From Variovorax paradoxus (GTDB taxonomy: Bacteria; Pseudomonadota; Gammaproteobacteria; Burkholderiales; Burkholderiaceae_C): 64,000 nucleotides of DNA. The stretch is from contig NZ_CP102931.1 of NCBI RefSeq assembly GCF_024734665.1, forward strand, positions 6,508,001-6,572,000, read 5' to 3'. The notes beneath the pieces are model-generated. The model was not told the origin of the DNA, searched no databases, and saw nothing but the letters and a program-made list of their open reading frames with translations. Below, piece by piece: positions 55,035 to 64,000 of the stretch (position 1 is the stretch's first letter; each line of letters begins with the position of its first letter). Both the position numbers and the translations under genes were made by a program.

Positions 55035-56264
55035 ATGAAGCATCTGTCCGGACTCAGAAAGCGTCTTGGTGGTCCGATCTACGCCGTTGCAGACCAATGC
55101 ATATACAGCGCGAGCCAACTGCTGCTGAGCTTTGCGCTGGCCCGCGTGCTTTCGCCTTCGGATTTCGGCGTTGCCTCCGCATTCCTGGCGGTGAGCAGCT
55201 TTCAATACATCCTGCACATGGCCATGGTGCATGAGCCCTTGCTGATCAAGCGCTACTACGCGCATCGATCCGCGGCATGGCTCTCATGGGCTCTGGTGGT
55301 TCTTTTTTCTCTTCTGGGGTACGCGGCCTGGCAAGTGGCGGCTTTTCCCGGGCAGCTGCACTGGGTGGGCGTGGCCTTGATCGTCGGCTACGAGATCTTC
55401 TGGATCTCGCGCAGCCTCCTGCTCACGGGGCGGCGGTACGGAATTCTTTGCATTACCGGTGTGCTGGTCAGCGTGGGGTATGTCGCCATCCTGAAAGCCG
55501 AAAAGCCCGCGACATGGATGGAAGCCCTGCTGCTGATTTCCATCATCCAGGTTCCGTTTCTTTTTCTGGTGCTCAGGAATGCGGGGAACGTGATGCTTCC
55601 GCTTCCGGCAGCGAAAGCCGCGCAAGGGCTGACGGTCGGCGAATCGATGGCTTATGGCTGGAAGGCCAGCCTCTCCCAGTTCATGAGCTGGATCATGACG
55701 GGAGGGGCCATCCTGCTGCTCGGCTCTTCGGCAGACTCCGAGCAGGGTGGCTTGCTCAAGATCTACATCACCTTCCTGCTGCCGATGCAGTACGTGCTGT
55801 CGGCGCTTGGCTACTACCTGCTTCCGCAACTGGCGGCGAACTGGAATTCCGAAGGACGAAAAAAGGCCTTCCGCGATTTCATCAAGTTCGTGCTGCTCGG
55901 GTTCGTGATTGCCGAAGGGGTCGGCGTCTTGCTGGGCCTGCTGGGGCCCCGCCTCGTCGTCCTGGCATTCGGCCCGAACTACAAGGGAATGGACTTTTCC
56001 CCCTTCTTCTATGCGCCCGCGATCTTCGGGCTGACCATGTGCCTGCGGACGGGCTTCAGGGCGGCCGCACGGCCAGGTGCCCTCTTGCTGTGCTCGATCG
56101 TCGGCGCCGTGGTGTTCGCCATTCTGATGTTCGCGGCAACGCCACCCATCTCATACATCCAGACCATCCGCGCCATGACATGGGGCTTCGCCTGCATGGC
56201 CGCTTTGATGATCGGCTGGCTGTTCTATTTCATGCGAGCGACAACGACAGGGGAGAGTGCCTGA
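55035..56264 (+). CDS. polysaccharide flippase (Wzx-like, MOP superfamily)
   Basis: Membrane protein of 409 residues with about 12 hydrophobic segments. The first is in YSASQLLLSFALARVLSPSD, followed by FGVASAFLAVSSFQYILHMA, the usual opening of polysaccharide flippases. It should move the lipid-linked repeat across the inner membrane. The ATG at 55035 follows the hydrolase stop by 5 bp. Several GWKASLSQFMSWIMTGGAIL-type segments support the MOP family. Confidence 0.86.
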   Translation: MKHLSGLRKRLGGPIYAVADQCIYSASQLLLSFALARVLSPSDFGVASAFLAVSSFQYILHMAMVHEPLLIKRYYAHRSAAWLSWALVVLFSLLGYAAWQVAAFPGQLHWVGVALIVGYEIFWISRSLLLTGRRYGILCITGVLVSVGYVAILKAEKPATWMEALLLISIIQVPFLFLVLRNAGNVMLPLPAAKAAQGLTVGESMAYGWKASLSQFMSWIMTGGAILLLGSSADSEQGGLLKIYITFLLPMQYVLSALGYYLLPQLAANWNSEGRKKAFRDFIKFVLLGFVIAEGVGVLLGLLGPRLVVLAFGPNYKGMDFSPFFYAPAIFGLTMCLRTGFRAAARPGALLLCSIVGAVVFAILMFAATPPISYIQTIRAMTWGFACMAALMIGWLFYFMRATTTGESA

Positions 56265-56293
56265 AAACGGGCAAGCAGGCCTTGGAGATCTTT

Positions 56294-57097
56294 ATGAGCA
56301 ACCCTTTGCTTCGCAGCGTAAGCATCGACGAGCGCCTTCGGTTCCTGAGGGATGGCGTGGTGTGCCTGCGCAAGATCATCTCGCCCGAATGGATCCAGCT
56401 GGCGCAGGACGGCATCGAGCAGCAGCGCCGCGCTCCTTCGCCCTACGCGACCGTGGTGGATGCCGACCCGCTCTATCTGCTGATCGACCAGATGCCTTCG
56501 GTGAAGAACGGCATGCTCCAGCGCGTGGTGTTCGAGTCAGGCGCGGGCGAGATCGCCAAGCAGCTGACCGTGACGAGACGGCTGCGCTGGATTTACGACC
56601 AGCTGTTCTACAAGGGCCGCGGCCCGGCGGCCGAGACACCCTGGCACCAGGACACGTCCTATGGACTGGCGGACAGCCACCGCATCGTGCGCGTGTGGAT
56701 GCCGGTCGACCACATGCCGCGCGAAACCGCCATCGAGGTGGTGCGCGGCTCGCACCTCTGGAAAACGCACTATGGGCTGAGCGGCAGCAAGATCGAGGTG
56801 CTGGACGATGAGTTCGAACTGCCGGACATCGAAGCCAATCGCAGCGCCTTCGACATCGTGGGCTACGAGGTGGACCCGGGCGACGTGGTGGTCTTCAACT
56901 ACCGGGCGCTGCACCATGCCGGCCCCGGCGTGAACTTCAACGAGAAGCGCAGGGCCTTTGCCATCCTCTATGCCGATGACGAGCTCACGCTGAAGCATCG
57001 TCCGTCGCCGATGCCCGGACCGCTGGACACCGCGGGCCTTGCGTGGCGCGACGGGCAGAAGACGGGCGATTTTCCGGAGGTGTTTCGCGCGGTGTAG
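56294..57097 (+). CDS. phytanoyl-CoA dioxygenase-family (Fe(II)/2-oxoglutarate) protein
   Basis: A 267-residue non-haem iron oxygenase. The first metal ligands are in TPWHQDTSYGLADSH (HxD), and the distal His is in YRALHHAGPGVNFNEKRRA, with the 2-oxoglutarate-binding Arg shortly after. EVVRGSHLWKTHYG is the usual PhyH block. It is the last gene of the polysaccharide cluster, about 29 bp after the flippase. A polymer-modifying hydroxylase is possible but unproven. Its 3' end overlaps the convergent DMT gene by 113 bp. Confidence 0.8.
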   Translation: MSNPLLRSVSIDERLRFLRDGVVCLRKIISPEWIQLAQDGIEQQRRAPSPYATVVDADPLYLLIDQMPSVKNGMLQRVVFESGAGEIAKQLTVTRRLRWIYDQLFYKGRGPAAETPWHQDTSYGLADSHRIVRVWMPVDHMPRETAIEVVRGSHLWKTHYGLSGSKIEVLDDEFELPDIEANRSAFDIVGYEVDPGDVVVFNYRALHHAGPGVNFNEKRRAFAILYADDELTLKHRPSPMPGPLDTAGLAWRDGQKTGDFPEVFRAV

Positions 57098-57998
57098 GGC
57101 GATCCGACGTCACCCACCAAGCTGCGACAACAATCAGCAAGCCCCCCGCCCATCCCCAGGGGCCGATCCTCTCGCCGAACCCGTACATCGCGATCAGCGC
57201 CCCGAACACCGGCTCGCTACCCATCAGCAACGACACCCGGCTCGGGCTCGAACGCGAGGCAGCATGGTTCTGCGCAAAGAATGCGAAGACGGTGCACAGC
57301 AGCACGAGGTACGCCATGCCCCACCAGAACGATGCCGCGGCCGGCGGCATGTGCCATGCGCCATGGGCCGGCGAGGCGACGAGCGAGATCGCCGCTGCGC
57401 CGAGAGCCATCACGCCCGCCTGCACGGCAGTCAACGTCAGCGCCGGCATCGAGTGCCGCCCGGCCAGCCGCCGCGTCATGCACACCATCACGGCGCGCAG
57501 GAAGGCGGCGATCACCATCAAGCCGTCGCCCCAGCCGACCGACAGATCCGCGGGCGAGGTGGCCGACAGCATCGTGGCCCCCAGCGCCGACAGGCCCGCC
57601 GCCCAGAACATGCGCCGCGCCGGCCGCTGGCCCAGCAGCCACCATTCGACGAATGGCGTGAGCGCGACGCACAGGCTGATGAGGAACGCCGCATTGCTCG
57701 CCGTGGTCAGCGACACGCCGAAGGTCTCGCACACGAAGATCGCCAGCAGGTTCGCACCGAGCAGGCCGCCTGCCATGAGGCCCTGCCGCCACTGCGCGTT
57801 GAACAGCGGCCTCAGCGCGGGCAGCAGCACGACGAAGGTCAGCCCGAAGCGCAGAGCGATGAACTCCAGCACAGGCAACTGCTGCGTCGCCTGCTTGGCC
57901 ACCGCATAGCTTCCGCCCCACACCGCGGCCACCAGCAACAGCATGATTTCGGCCAGGCCGACGCCCGCCCCAATGCCTGCCCGCTTCTTTGAATCCAT
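56985..57998 (-). CDS. DMT-superfamily (EamA) transporter
   Basis: Ten-helix permease of 337 residues with two EamA repeats: LLLVAAVWGGSYAVAKQATQ and LLGANLLAIFVCETFGVSLT in the first, YLVLLCTVFAFFAQNHAASR and VSLLMGSEPVFGALIAMYGF in the second. The ATG at 57998 (MDSKKRAG) is preferred over the longer frame to 58109. The C-terminal 37 or so residues are polar, charged and encoded opposite the last 113 bp of the dioxygenase gene. Divergent from a LysR gene. Confidence 0.88.
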   Translation of the reverse strand: MDSKKRAGIGAGVGLAEIMLLLVAAVWGGSYAVAKQATQQLPVLEFIALRFGLTFVVLLPALRPLFNAQWRQGLMAGGLLGANLLAIFVCETFGVSLTTASNAAFLISLCVALTPFVEWWLLGQRPARRMFWAAGLSALGATMLSATSPADLSVGWGDGLMVIAAFLRAVMVCMTRRLAGRHSMPALTLTAVQAGVMALGAAAISLVASPAHGAWHMPPAAASFWWGMAYLVLLCTVFAFFAQNHAASRSSPSRVSLLMGSEPVFGALIAMYGFGERIGPWGWAGGLLIVVAAWWVTSDRPTPRETPPENRPSSARRATQGPRCPAVRASATDDASA

Positions 57999-58093
57999 AC
58001 TGTCGGCCCGCCGTCCATGAACAACCAAAGAGGGAATTGTTCTGGGCATCACCCGGGCCGCACAGCCATCGGCCGGAACAGGACTATTGCGTC

Positions 58094-59044
58094 GTGGGAA
58101 CGAATTCATTTCTCAACGTGCTACCGGAGATGGTGACCTTCCTGCGGGTCGCCGAGCTGGGCAGCTTCTCGGCAGCGGCCGATCTGCTGGGCATGACGCC
58201 GTCGGCCGCCAGCCGGCAGGTGAAGCGACTCGAAAAGGAGATCGGCGTGCAGCTGCTGCAGCGCACGACGCGCCAGCTGCGGCTGACCGAGCCCGGTGCC
58301 GAGGCCTTCGCGCGCTGCCGCGAGCTGGTGCTGGCGGCTCAGGGCACGATGGAAATCGGGCAGCAGTTCGCAGCCGGGCCGAGCGGGCTGGTGCGCATCA
58401 GTGCGCCGAAAGCCTTTGCGCGGCGCGTGCTGCATCGGCACATCCTCGACTTCCTGCGGCGCTATCCGGAAGTGGACGTGCAGCTCATCGTGGCCGACCG
58501 CGACATCGATCCGATCCGCGAGGGCGTCGATCTGGTGGTGCGGCTGACGACGGAGCCGCCCGAAGGGCTGGTGGCGCGGCAGCTGATGACGGTGGAACAC
58601 ATCCTGTGCGCAACGCCGGCGTACCTGGCGCGGCACGCGGCCATCGGGCATCCGGGCGACCTGCTCGCGCACAGCTGCCTGTCGCTCGGCGAGCACGAGC
58701 GGGACAACCACTGGCGATTCAGGAAGAAGGGCGAAGAAGCCGCCGAAGTCGTCGTGCGCGGCCGCTACATCTCCAACCACAGCGAGGTGCGGCTCGAAGG
58801 CGCGCTGGCGGACCTGGGCATCGCCTGCGTGCCGGCGTTCATCGCACGCGATGCACTGGACGCGGGTAGCGTGGTGCGCGTGCTGGCGGACTGGGAGTTC
58901 CAGGGCAACTACCACGGACACGCGTACATCCTGTACCCGCCCAACCGCTTCGCCGCTCCCAAATGCAAGGTGCTGATCGAGCACCTGCTCGATGCGCTCA
59001 GTGCGTCTTCAGCAGAACGCGCACCGCCTCGGGCAAGGAATTGA
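58094..59044 (+). CDS. LysR-family transcriptional regulator
   Basis: Regulator of about 316 residues. The winged helix is VTFLRVAELGSFSAAADLLG then MTPSAASRQVKRLEKEIGVQ. The effector domain is complete (LVRISAPKAFARRVLHRHIL to the end). The start is taken as GTG at 58094; an ATG at 58130 is the alternative. Divergent from the DMT transporter gene, its likely target. The 3' end overlaps the convergent membrane gene by 47 bp. Confidence 0.9.
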   Translation: MGTNSFLNVLPEMVTFLRVAELGSFSAAADLLGMTPSAASRQVKRLEKEIGVQLLQRTTRQLRLTEPGAEAFARCRELVLAAQGTMEIGQQFAAGPSGLVRISAPKAFARRVLHRHILDFLRRYPEVDVQLIVADRDIDPIREGVDLVVRLTTEPPEGLVARQLMTVEHILCATPAYLARHAAIGHPGDLLAHSCLSLGEHERDNHWRFRKKGEEAAEVVVRGRYISNHSEVRLEGALADLGIACVPAFIARDALDAGSVVRVLADWEFQGNYHGHAYILYPPNRFAAPKCKVLIEHLLDALSASSAERAPPRARN

Positions 59045-59753
59045 CCTGCGGCATGAAGTGATCGAGCAGCGCGCCGAGGATCACCGCGCTCGCGACCGCA
59101 CCCAGCAGCGGCTTCCACGTGAGCCGCACGGCGGCCATGAGCCAGCCTTCGCGCGCCACGCGCACCGCGGCGCGGGCCGACACGTACGAGAAGGCGACTT
59201 CGATGGCCACGGCCAGCAGCGCGTCCCAGCTGAAGTACAGCAGCACGAGCGAGCCGGCGCCGAACAAGATGGCCACGCAGATCAGGAAGATCGCGACCAC
59301 CGGCACGACGATGATCGCGCCTTCGTCCGCGGAGCCGGCGACTTCGAGCGCACCGCTCGCCACATCGGACAGGGCACTGCCGTCACCACCACCGCCATGG
59401 GCATCGCCGACGCTCACGTGGCTCTGGGAGCCGCCGCCGCGTCCGCTGCCGAAGTCGACGTCGGGCGCATCGACATCGAAGTCCGTCTTGCAGCCCTCGA
59501 CCAGCCGCCTGGCCCACCAGCGCAGCACCAGCAGATAGCCCAGGTACCCTACGCCCAGCGTGAGGAAGTAGCGCACCGCCAGCGAATCGACATGCAGCAG
59601 GTGCATCTGCAGCGCCGACACGCCCCACATCAGCAGCAGCGTGAAGGTGCCGATCAGGATGCCGTGCGTGCGCAGGCTGTAGTCGCGATGCAGGTCGCGT
59701 TCGACCTGCGTTTCCCACAGGCGCACGGAGCGCCAGTCGGAAAGGATCTTCAT
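58998..59753 (-). CDS. hypothetical polytopic membrane protein
   Basis: A 251-residue protein with two N-terminal hydrophobic helices ([40 protein letters not shown]), a Gly/Ser/Asp-rich soluble stretch ([20 protein letters not shown]), then two or three further helices ([20 protein letters not shown] and others). The ATG overlaps the alr stop (ATGA). I do not recognise a named family. Coupling to alanine racemase does not by itself reveal the function. Confidence 0.75.
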   Translation of the reverse strand: MKILSDWRSVRLWETQVERDLHRDYSLRTHGILIGTFTLLLMWGVSALQMHLLHVDSLAVRYFLTLGVGYLGYLLVLRWWARRLVEGCKTDFDVDAPDVDFGSGRGGGSQSHVSVGDAHGGGGDGSALSDVASGALEVAGSADEGAIIVVPVVAIFLICVAILFGAGSLVLLYFSWDALLAVAIEVAFSYVSARAAVRVAREGWLMAAVRLTWKPLLGAVASAVILGALLDHFMPQVNSLPEAVRVLLKTH

Positions 59754-60850
59754 TGACCTTCGACGGGAGCGAACGGCACGCGCTGCGCCACGGCGCACAT
59801 CAATTCATAGCCGACGGTGCCCGCGGCTCGCGCGACTTCGTCGATGGGGAGCACGGCCCCCGTCTTGGCCGACTTGCCCCACAGCGTGACCTCGCTGCCG
59901 AACTTCGCGTCGGGCACGTTCGTGAGGTCCACGGTGATCATGTCCATGCTCACGCGGCCGACCATGCGGGTGCGCACGCCGTTCACCAGCACCGGCGTGC
60001 CGGTGTTGCAGTGGCGCGGATAGCCGTCGGCATAGCCGACCGCCGCCACACCGATGGTGAGCGGGCCCTCGGCCGTGAAGTTGGAGCCGTAGCCGATGGT
60101 GTCGCCGGCCTTCAGCGTCTGCACCGAGATGAGCTGGGTCGAGAGCGTCATGGTGGGCTGCAGCTGCCAGTGCGCCGAATCGTGTTCGGGAAAGTCGGGC
60201 GCGCTGCCGTACAGCAGGATGCCGGGGCGTACCCAGTCGCCGCGCGTCTGGTCGGCATGGCGCAGGGTGGCGGCGCTGTTGGCGATGGAGCGTTCGCCCG
60301 GCAGGTCGCGGGTGACGCGCTCGAAGGTCTCGAACTGGTGGCCGATGCCGCGCGCGCCGTCGGCGTCGCTGAAGTGGGTCATGAGCGAAATCTCGTCGAC
60401 CTGCGTGAGCGCGTTGAGACGGGTCCAGGCGGAGCCGAAGCGCTCGGGCGTGAAGCCCAGGCGGTTCATGCCCGAGTTCATCTTCAGGAACACGCGCTGC
60501 GGCTTCAGGGTCTTGTGGGCGGCGAGCATGTCGATCTGCTCGTCGCAATGCACGGTGTGCCAGAGGTCCAGCCGCGAGCACAGCTCCAGGTCTCGGGCGT
60601 CGAAAACGCCTTCCAGCAGCAGCACCGGGCCGCGCCAGCCGAGGGCGCGCACGCGCTCGGCCTCGGCCAGATCGAGCAGCGCGAAGCCGTCGGCGCCGCG
60701 CAATCCTTCATAGACCCGCTCGATGCCATGGCCATAGGCATTTGCCTTGACGACGGCCCAGACGCGGGCTTCGAGGGCCGAGCGGCGCGCCCGGTCGAGG
60801 TTGTGACGCAGGGCGTCGGTGTGGACAGTGGCGAGTATGGGACGCGGCAT
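59750..60850 (-). CDS. alr: alanine racemase
   Basis: PLP enzyme of 366 residues that makes D-alanine for peptidoglycan. The PLP Lys35 is in [20 protein letters not shown], and the catalytic Tyr in [29 protein letters not shown] is the conserved C-terminal block. The ATG at 60850 ([20 protein letters not shown]) agrees with family length. Divergent from lplT. Confidence 0.95.
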   Translation of the reverse strand: MPRPILATVHTDALRHNLDRARRSALEARVWAVVKANAYGHGIERVYEGLRGADGFALLDLAEAERVRALGWRGPVLLLEGVFDARDLELCSRLDLWHTVHCDEQIDMLAAHKTLKPQRVFLKMNSGMNRLGFTPERFGSAWTRLNALTQVDEISLMTHFSDADGARGIGHQFETFERVTRDLPGERSIANSAATLRHADQTRGDWVRPGILLYGSAPDFPEHDSAHWQLQPTMTLSTQLISVQTLKAGDTIGYGSNFTAEGPLTIGVAAVGYADGYPRHCNTGTPVLVNGVRTRMVGRVSMDMITVDLTNVPDAKFGSEVTLWGKSAKTGAVLPIDEVARAAGTVGYELMCAVAQRVPFAPVEGQ

Positions 60851-61032
60851 GGGTGGTTCCGGGAGAGACTCGGGGACAATGCAGACCACGTTTTAGCATC
60901 TTCGGGAATGAGGTCGAACACCGTGGGGACGCCGGATTCCGCGTCGCACCCCCGTGCTATAACCGCCCATTCGCCCGCAACGCGACACTTTTTCACTACC
61001 GCCAGCAGACCCTCTGGCCAGCCAGCCCATCG

Positions 61033-62337
61033 ATGAAGCGCGGTTTCTACACGATCATGTCGGCCCAGTTCTTTTCGTCGCTGGCCGACCAAGCGCTTTT
61101 CGTTGTTGCCGTCGATCTCATGCGAAGTTCGGGCGCGCCTGAATGGCAGCGCGCGGCACTGGTGCCGATCTTCGCGGTCTTCTACGTGGTGCTGGCGCCA
61201 CTGGTGGGCGCCTTTGCCGACGCCCTGCCCAAGGGCAAGGTGATGTTCATCAGCAATGCCATCAAGGTGGTGGGCTGCCTGATGATGCTGTTCGGCTCGC
61301 ACCCGCTGCTGTCCTATTCGATCGTGGGGCTGGGCGCCGCGGCGTATTCGCCGGCCAAGTACGGCATCCTGACCGAGCTGCTGCCGGCGTCCCAGCTGGT
61401 CAAGGCCAACGGCTGGATCGAGGGGCTGACCATCGCGTCGATCCTGCTGGGCATCGTGCTGGGCGGCACGCTGGTGGGGCATTCCATCTCCAGCAAGCTG
61501 CTGGCATTCGATCTCCCGTTCATCGACACCGGCATCGACACGCCGGCCGAGGCCGCAATCGCGGTGCTGATCTTCGTCTACGTGCTGGCGGCCTGGTTCA
61601 ACACGCGCATTCCGCACACCGGCGTCGAGATGCGCCCGCTGCGCTCCAACCCCGAGCACGGCATGGCGCGCAACATCGCCGCGCTGCTGCCCGACTTCTG
61701 GCATTGCAATGCCCGCCTGTGGCGCGACCGCCTCGGCCAGATCTCGCTGGCCACCACCACGCTGTTCTGGGGCGCAGGCGGCAACCTCAAGTACATCGTG
61801 CTGGCCTGGGCCTCGCTGGCGCTGGGCTACAACACCACGCAGGCCTCGGCGCTGACGGGCGTGGTGACCATCGGCACGGCCGTGGGCGCCATCGTGGCCT
61901 CGATGCGCATGCGGCTGGACATGGCCACGCGTGTGATACCCATGGGCATCGCGATGGGGCTGATGGTGATCTGCATGAACTTCATCAGCAACGTGTGGCT
62001 GGCGGTGCCGTTCCTGATTTTGCTGGGCGGCCTGGGCGGCTTCCTGGTGGTGCCGATGAATGCGCTGCTGCAGCACCGCGGCCACAACCTGATGGGCGCG
62101 GGCCGCTCCATCGCGGTGCAGAACTTCAACGAGCAGGCCTGCATTCTTCTGCTGGGCGGTTTCTACAGCGTGTGCACGGGGCTGGGCCTCTCGGCCTATG
62201 GCGCAATCAGCGCGTTCGGGCTGGTGGTGGCGGGCTGCATGTGGCTCATCAAGCGCTGGCACGAGAACAACCTGAAGAAGTACCCTGAAGAGGTCGAGCA
62301 CCTCTTGGCCATCGCCCGCAGCGACAAGCATCACTGA
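61033..62337 (+). CDS. lplT: lysophospholipid transporter LplT
   Basis: Inner-membrane MFS flippase of 434 residues that returns lysophospholipids to the cytoplasm. KRGFYTIMSAQFFSSLADQA at the start, VFYVVLAPLVGAFADALPKG and YSPAKYGILTELLPASQLVK are characteristic. The ATG at 61033 is the usual family start. In other bacteria lplT is followed by aas, but here a DMT permease follows. Confidence 0.93.
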   Translation: MKRGFYTIMSAQFFSSLADQALFVVAVDLMRSSGAPEWQRAALVPIFAVFYVVLAPLVGAFADALPKGKVMFISNAIKVVGCLMMLFGSHPLLSYSIVGLGAAAYSPAKYGILTELLPASQLVKANGWIEGLTIASILLGIVLGGTLVGHSISSKLLAFDLPFIDTGIDTPAEAAIAVLIFVYVLAAWFNTRIPHTGVEMRPLRSNPEHGMARNIAALLPDFWHCNARLWRDRLGQISLATTTLFWGAGGNLKYIVLAWASLALGYNTTQASALTGVVTIGTAVGAIVASMRMRLDMATRVIPMGIAMGLMVICMNFISNVWLAVPFLILLGGLGGFLVVPMNALLQHRGHNLMGAGRSIAVQNFNEQACILLLGGFYSVCTGLGLSAYGAISAFGLVVAGCMWLIKRWHENNLKKYPEEVEHLLAIARSDKHH

Positions 62338-62401
62338 CAGCGCGCGCCCGCGTTGGTGAAACGGCCGGCGCGCCCGGCGCTCCCCCTTTTCCAACGCCAC
62401 C

Positions 62402-63292
62402 ATGCCCGCGCTCGCCCTGATCTTCAACGCCTTCGTCTGGGGCGTTTCGTGGTTCCCCTTCCGCCAGATCGCAAGCCACGGCATGCATCCGCTGTGGGCC
62501 ACCTGCCTCATCTACCTGGCCATCGCGACCGTGATGGGCCTCATGCGCCGGCACGCGTGGAAAGGCTTCGCGGCCTTTCCGATGCTGGCGGTGCTGGGCT
62601 TCGCGGCCGGCTTCACCAACGTGGGTTTCAACTGGGCCGTGACGCAGGGCGACGTGGTGCGCGTGGTGCTGCTGTTCTATCTGATGCCGCTGTGGAGCGT
62701 GCTGCTGGGCTGGCTGCTGCTGGGCGAGCGGCCGACCGGCGGCGCGCTCGCGCGCGTGGCGCTGGCGCTGACCGGCGTGGTGGTGGTGCTGAAGGCGCCA
62801 GGCGCCGACTGGCCGGTGCCGTCGAGCCTGCCCGACTGGCTGGGCGTGGCGGCGGGCTTCGGCTTTGCCGTTACCAACATCGCGCTGCGCCATCTGCGGC
62901 AGGCCCCGGGCGAGTCGCGCGCGCTGGCAATGTTCTGCGGCTGCGCCTTCGTGGCCGGCGTCACGGCGCTGGGCGGCACCGCGCTCGGCGCGTTCGATTC
63001 GCCGCTGCACGCATCGCCGGGCTGGCTTGGCTGGGCGGTGCCGCTGGGCATAGCTTTCGTCTTCGCCAATGTGTGCCTGCAGTACGGTGCGGCACGGCTC
63101 GCGGCCGCCGCAACCTCGGTGATCATGCTGTCGGAGGTGTTGTTCGCGAGCGTGTCGTCGGTGGCGCTGGGCGCGGCCGACATGAGCCCGCGCATCCTCG
63201 CCGGCGGCGCGCTGATCGTGCTGGGCGCCGTCTGGGCAGCGTTTGCACGAACGCCCGCGCGGCGCGATGATCGCGCCTCTTCTCCCATCTGA
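62402..63292 (+). CDS. DMT-superfamily (EamA) transporter
   Basis: Ten-helix permease of 296 residues with two EamA repeats: ALIFNAFVWGVSWFPFRQIA and VVRVVLLFYLMPLWSVLLGW in the first, GVAAGFGFAVTNIALRHLRQ and SVIMLSEVLFASVSSVALGA in the second. Exporter of an unknown metabolite. It is 64 bp after lplT and 11 bp before the glutathione peroxidase gene. Confidence 0.9.
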   Translation: MPALALIFNAFVWGVSWFPFRQIASHGMHPLWATCLIYLAIATVMGLMRRHAWKGFAAFPMLAVLGFAAGFTNVGFNWAVTQGDVVRVVLLFYLMPLWSVLLGWLLLGERPTGGALARVALALTGVVVVLKAPGADWPVPSSLPDWLGVAAGFGFAVTNIALRHLRQAPGESRALAMFCGCAFVAGVTALGGTALGAFDSPLHASPGWLGWAVPLGIAFVFANVCLQYGAARLAAAATSVIMLSEVLFASVSSVALGAADMSPRILAGGALIVLGAVWAAFARTPARRDDRASSPI

Positions 63293-63303
63293 GGAACAAC
63301 AGC

Positions 63304-63792
63304 ATGACCAGCGTCTACGACTTCGAGGCCAACCAGATCGACGGCAAGCCGGTGAAGCTCTCCGCCTTCAAGGGCAAGGTGCTGCTGATCGTCAATACCG
63401 CCAGCAAATGCGGCTTCACGCCGCAGTTCGCGGGGCTGGAGGCACTGCATGAGAAGTACGCCGGCCAGGGGCTCACGGTGCTGGGATTTCCGTCGAACCA
63501 GTTCGGCGCGCAAGACCCGGGCAGCAACGAGGAAATCGGCGCCTTCTGCACCAAGAACTATGGCGTGAGCTTTCCGATGATGGAAAAGATCGACGTGAAC
63601 GGCAGCAACGCCGCGCCGCTCTATCAGTGGCTCACCAAGGAAAAGCCGGGCCTGCTGGGCAGCACGGCCATCAAGTGGAACTTCACCAAGTTCCTGGTCG
63701 GGCGCGACGGCACCGTGCTCAAGCGCTATGCGCCGCTGGACACGCCAGCCTCGCTCACGCGCGACGTCGAGGCCGCGCTGGCGGCGGGCTGA
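63304..63792 (+). CDS. glutathione peroxidase family protein
   Basis: A 162-residue thiol peroxidase of the GPx/BsaA type. The peroxidatic Cys36 is in IVNTASKCGFTPQFAGLEAL, the Gln/Trp partners in FPSNQFGAQDPGSNEEI and WNFTKFLVGRDG, and the second Cys in IGAFCTKNYGVSF. Cys instead of selenocysteine, so probably thioredoxin-dependent. Full length. Confidence 0.93.
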   Translation: MTSVYDFEANQIDGKPVKLSAFKGKVLLIVNTASKCGFTPQFAGLEALHEKYAGQGLTVLGFPSNQFGAQDPGSNEEIGAFCTKNYGVSFPMMEKIDVNGSNAAPLYQWLTKEKPGLLGSTAIKWNFTKFLVGRDGTVLKRYAPLDTPASLTRDVEAALAAG

Positions 63793-63817
63793 AGCCCCCT
63801 GCCCCCGTTCAGGCCGC

Positions 63818-64000
63818 TCAGAACCTGAAGTCGGCCGTCTTCGAGCCGCTGCCCACCGTCACGGTCTGGGTCTTGGCTGCGCCACCGGGCATGGCCGCAT
63901 CGATCACGTAGCGCCCGTTCGGCAGGTCCACCAGGCAGACCGGGCCGCTGGCGCGGAATGCCAGTGCGGCAGCGTTGTTGGCGTCGCCGCCCTTGATCGT
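63818..64000 (-). CDS. C-terminal fragment of an unidentified protein (cut at right edge)
   Basis: The last 60 codons of a minus-strand gene, ending with TGA at 63818-63820. The visible part includes ASGPVCLVDLPNGRYVIDAA and TQTVTVGSGSKTADFRF, a beta-rich stretch with a tail that resembles carboxypeptidase-regulatory-like or fibronectin-like modules. Too little is visible to name it. Convergent with the peroxidase gene. Confidence 0.6.
   Translation of the reverse strand, partial: TIKGGDANNAAALAFRASGPVCLVDLPNGRYVIDAAMPGGAAKTQTVTVGSGSKTADFRF

Noticed and set aside
60505..62511. 668-codon minus-strand open frame opposite lplT and part of alr
   Set aside because: Low-complexity His/Arg/Gln-rich translation with no motif; the real genes are alr and lplT.
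1..64000. tRNA, rRNA, CRISPR array, insertion sequence or prophage genes
   Set aside because: None seen on reading both strands; no cloverleaf sequence, spaced direct repeats or transposase motif was noticed.

Overview
The window is a GC-rich, densely packed chromosomal stretch. Gene content and protein character suggest a Comamonadaceae betaproteobacterium, most likely Variovorax or a close relative: Bug-type solute-binding proteins, an hpa operon with HpaR, a biuret/allophanate operon, an ApeO-like ketosynthase pair, and many ATGA start/stop overlaps. This placement is inference from protein families; no rRNA, tRNA, CRISPR array or insertion sequence was seen.

Layout. (1) 1-11.6 kb, minus strand: a nitrogen-scavenging operon. 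Transcribed right to left it encodes allophanate hydrolase, an SsuA/NrtA-type ABC importer, an AtzH-like protein, a BMP-type importer (binding protein and two permeases), formamidase, biuret hydrolase, and the importer ATPase, which runs off the left edge. Two roughly 95-bp palindromic repeats lie before the ATPase gene, and a second palindromic repeat lies upstream of the operon. (2) 11.7-28.2 kb: an M48 protease, an AmpG-like permease, a ketosynthase/chain-length-factor pair, an OmpR/EnvZ-type two-component system, an O-antigen-ligase-like protein, a zinc-finger protein with ilvE, rdgC, a LysR/MFS/M20-amidohydrolase locus, a small ORF ending in a strong terminator, and radA. (3) 28.3-35.8 kb: an hpaR-led homoprotocatechuate meta-cleavage operon (hpaG1, hpaG2, hpaE, Bug protein, LigA/LigB-type dioxygenase, hpaF, hpaH, hpaI) in which a two-subunit dioxygenase sits where HpaD is expected. 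(4) 35.9-39.0 kb: two overlapping genes for P-loop ATPases of unrecognised function, preceded by an 18-bp palindrome. This is the most accessory-looking part of the window. (5) 39.0-44.5 kb: a SnoaL-like lipoprotein, then an IlvD/Edd dehydratase, a Bug protein, a class II aldolase and a ketopantoate-reductase-like enzyme, probably a sugar-acid or branched hydroxy-acid catabolic unit.

(6) 44.5-57.1 kb: a Wzx/Wzy-type exopolysaccharide cluster behind a 0.9-kb hairpin-rich leader: Wza, a low-molecular-weight tyrosine phosphatase, a BY-kinase/Wzc, a priming sugar transferase, a polymerase candidate, a pyruvyl transferase, a GT4 transferase, a secreted glycoside hydrolase, a flippase, and a phytanoyl-CoA-dioxygenase-like enzyme. 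A hairpin-rich AT-rich spacer separates wzc from the priming transferase. (7) 57-64 kb: a DMT exporter with a divergent LysR regulator, alanine racemase with a membrane protein, LplT, a second DMT permease, glutathione peroxidase, and the 3' end of an unidentified gene.

How the parts work together. The nitrogen operon is laid out to import small amide compounds and break biuret, allophanate and formamide down to ammonia. The hpa operon would convert homoprotocatechuate to succinic semialdehyde and pyruvate. The polysaccharide cluster would build, flip, polymerise, export and probably pyruvylate a surface polymer under tyrosine-phosphorylation control.
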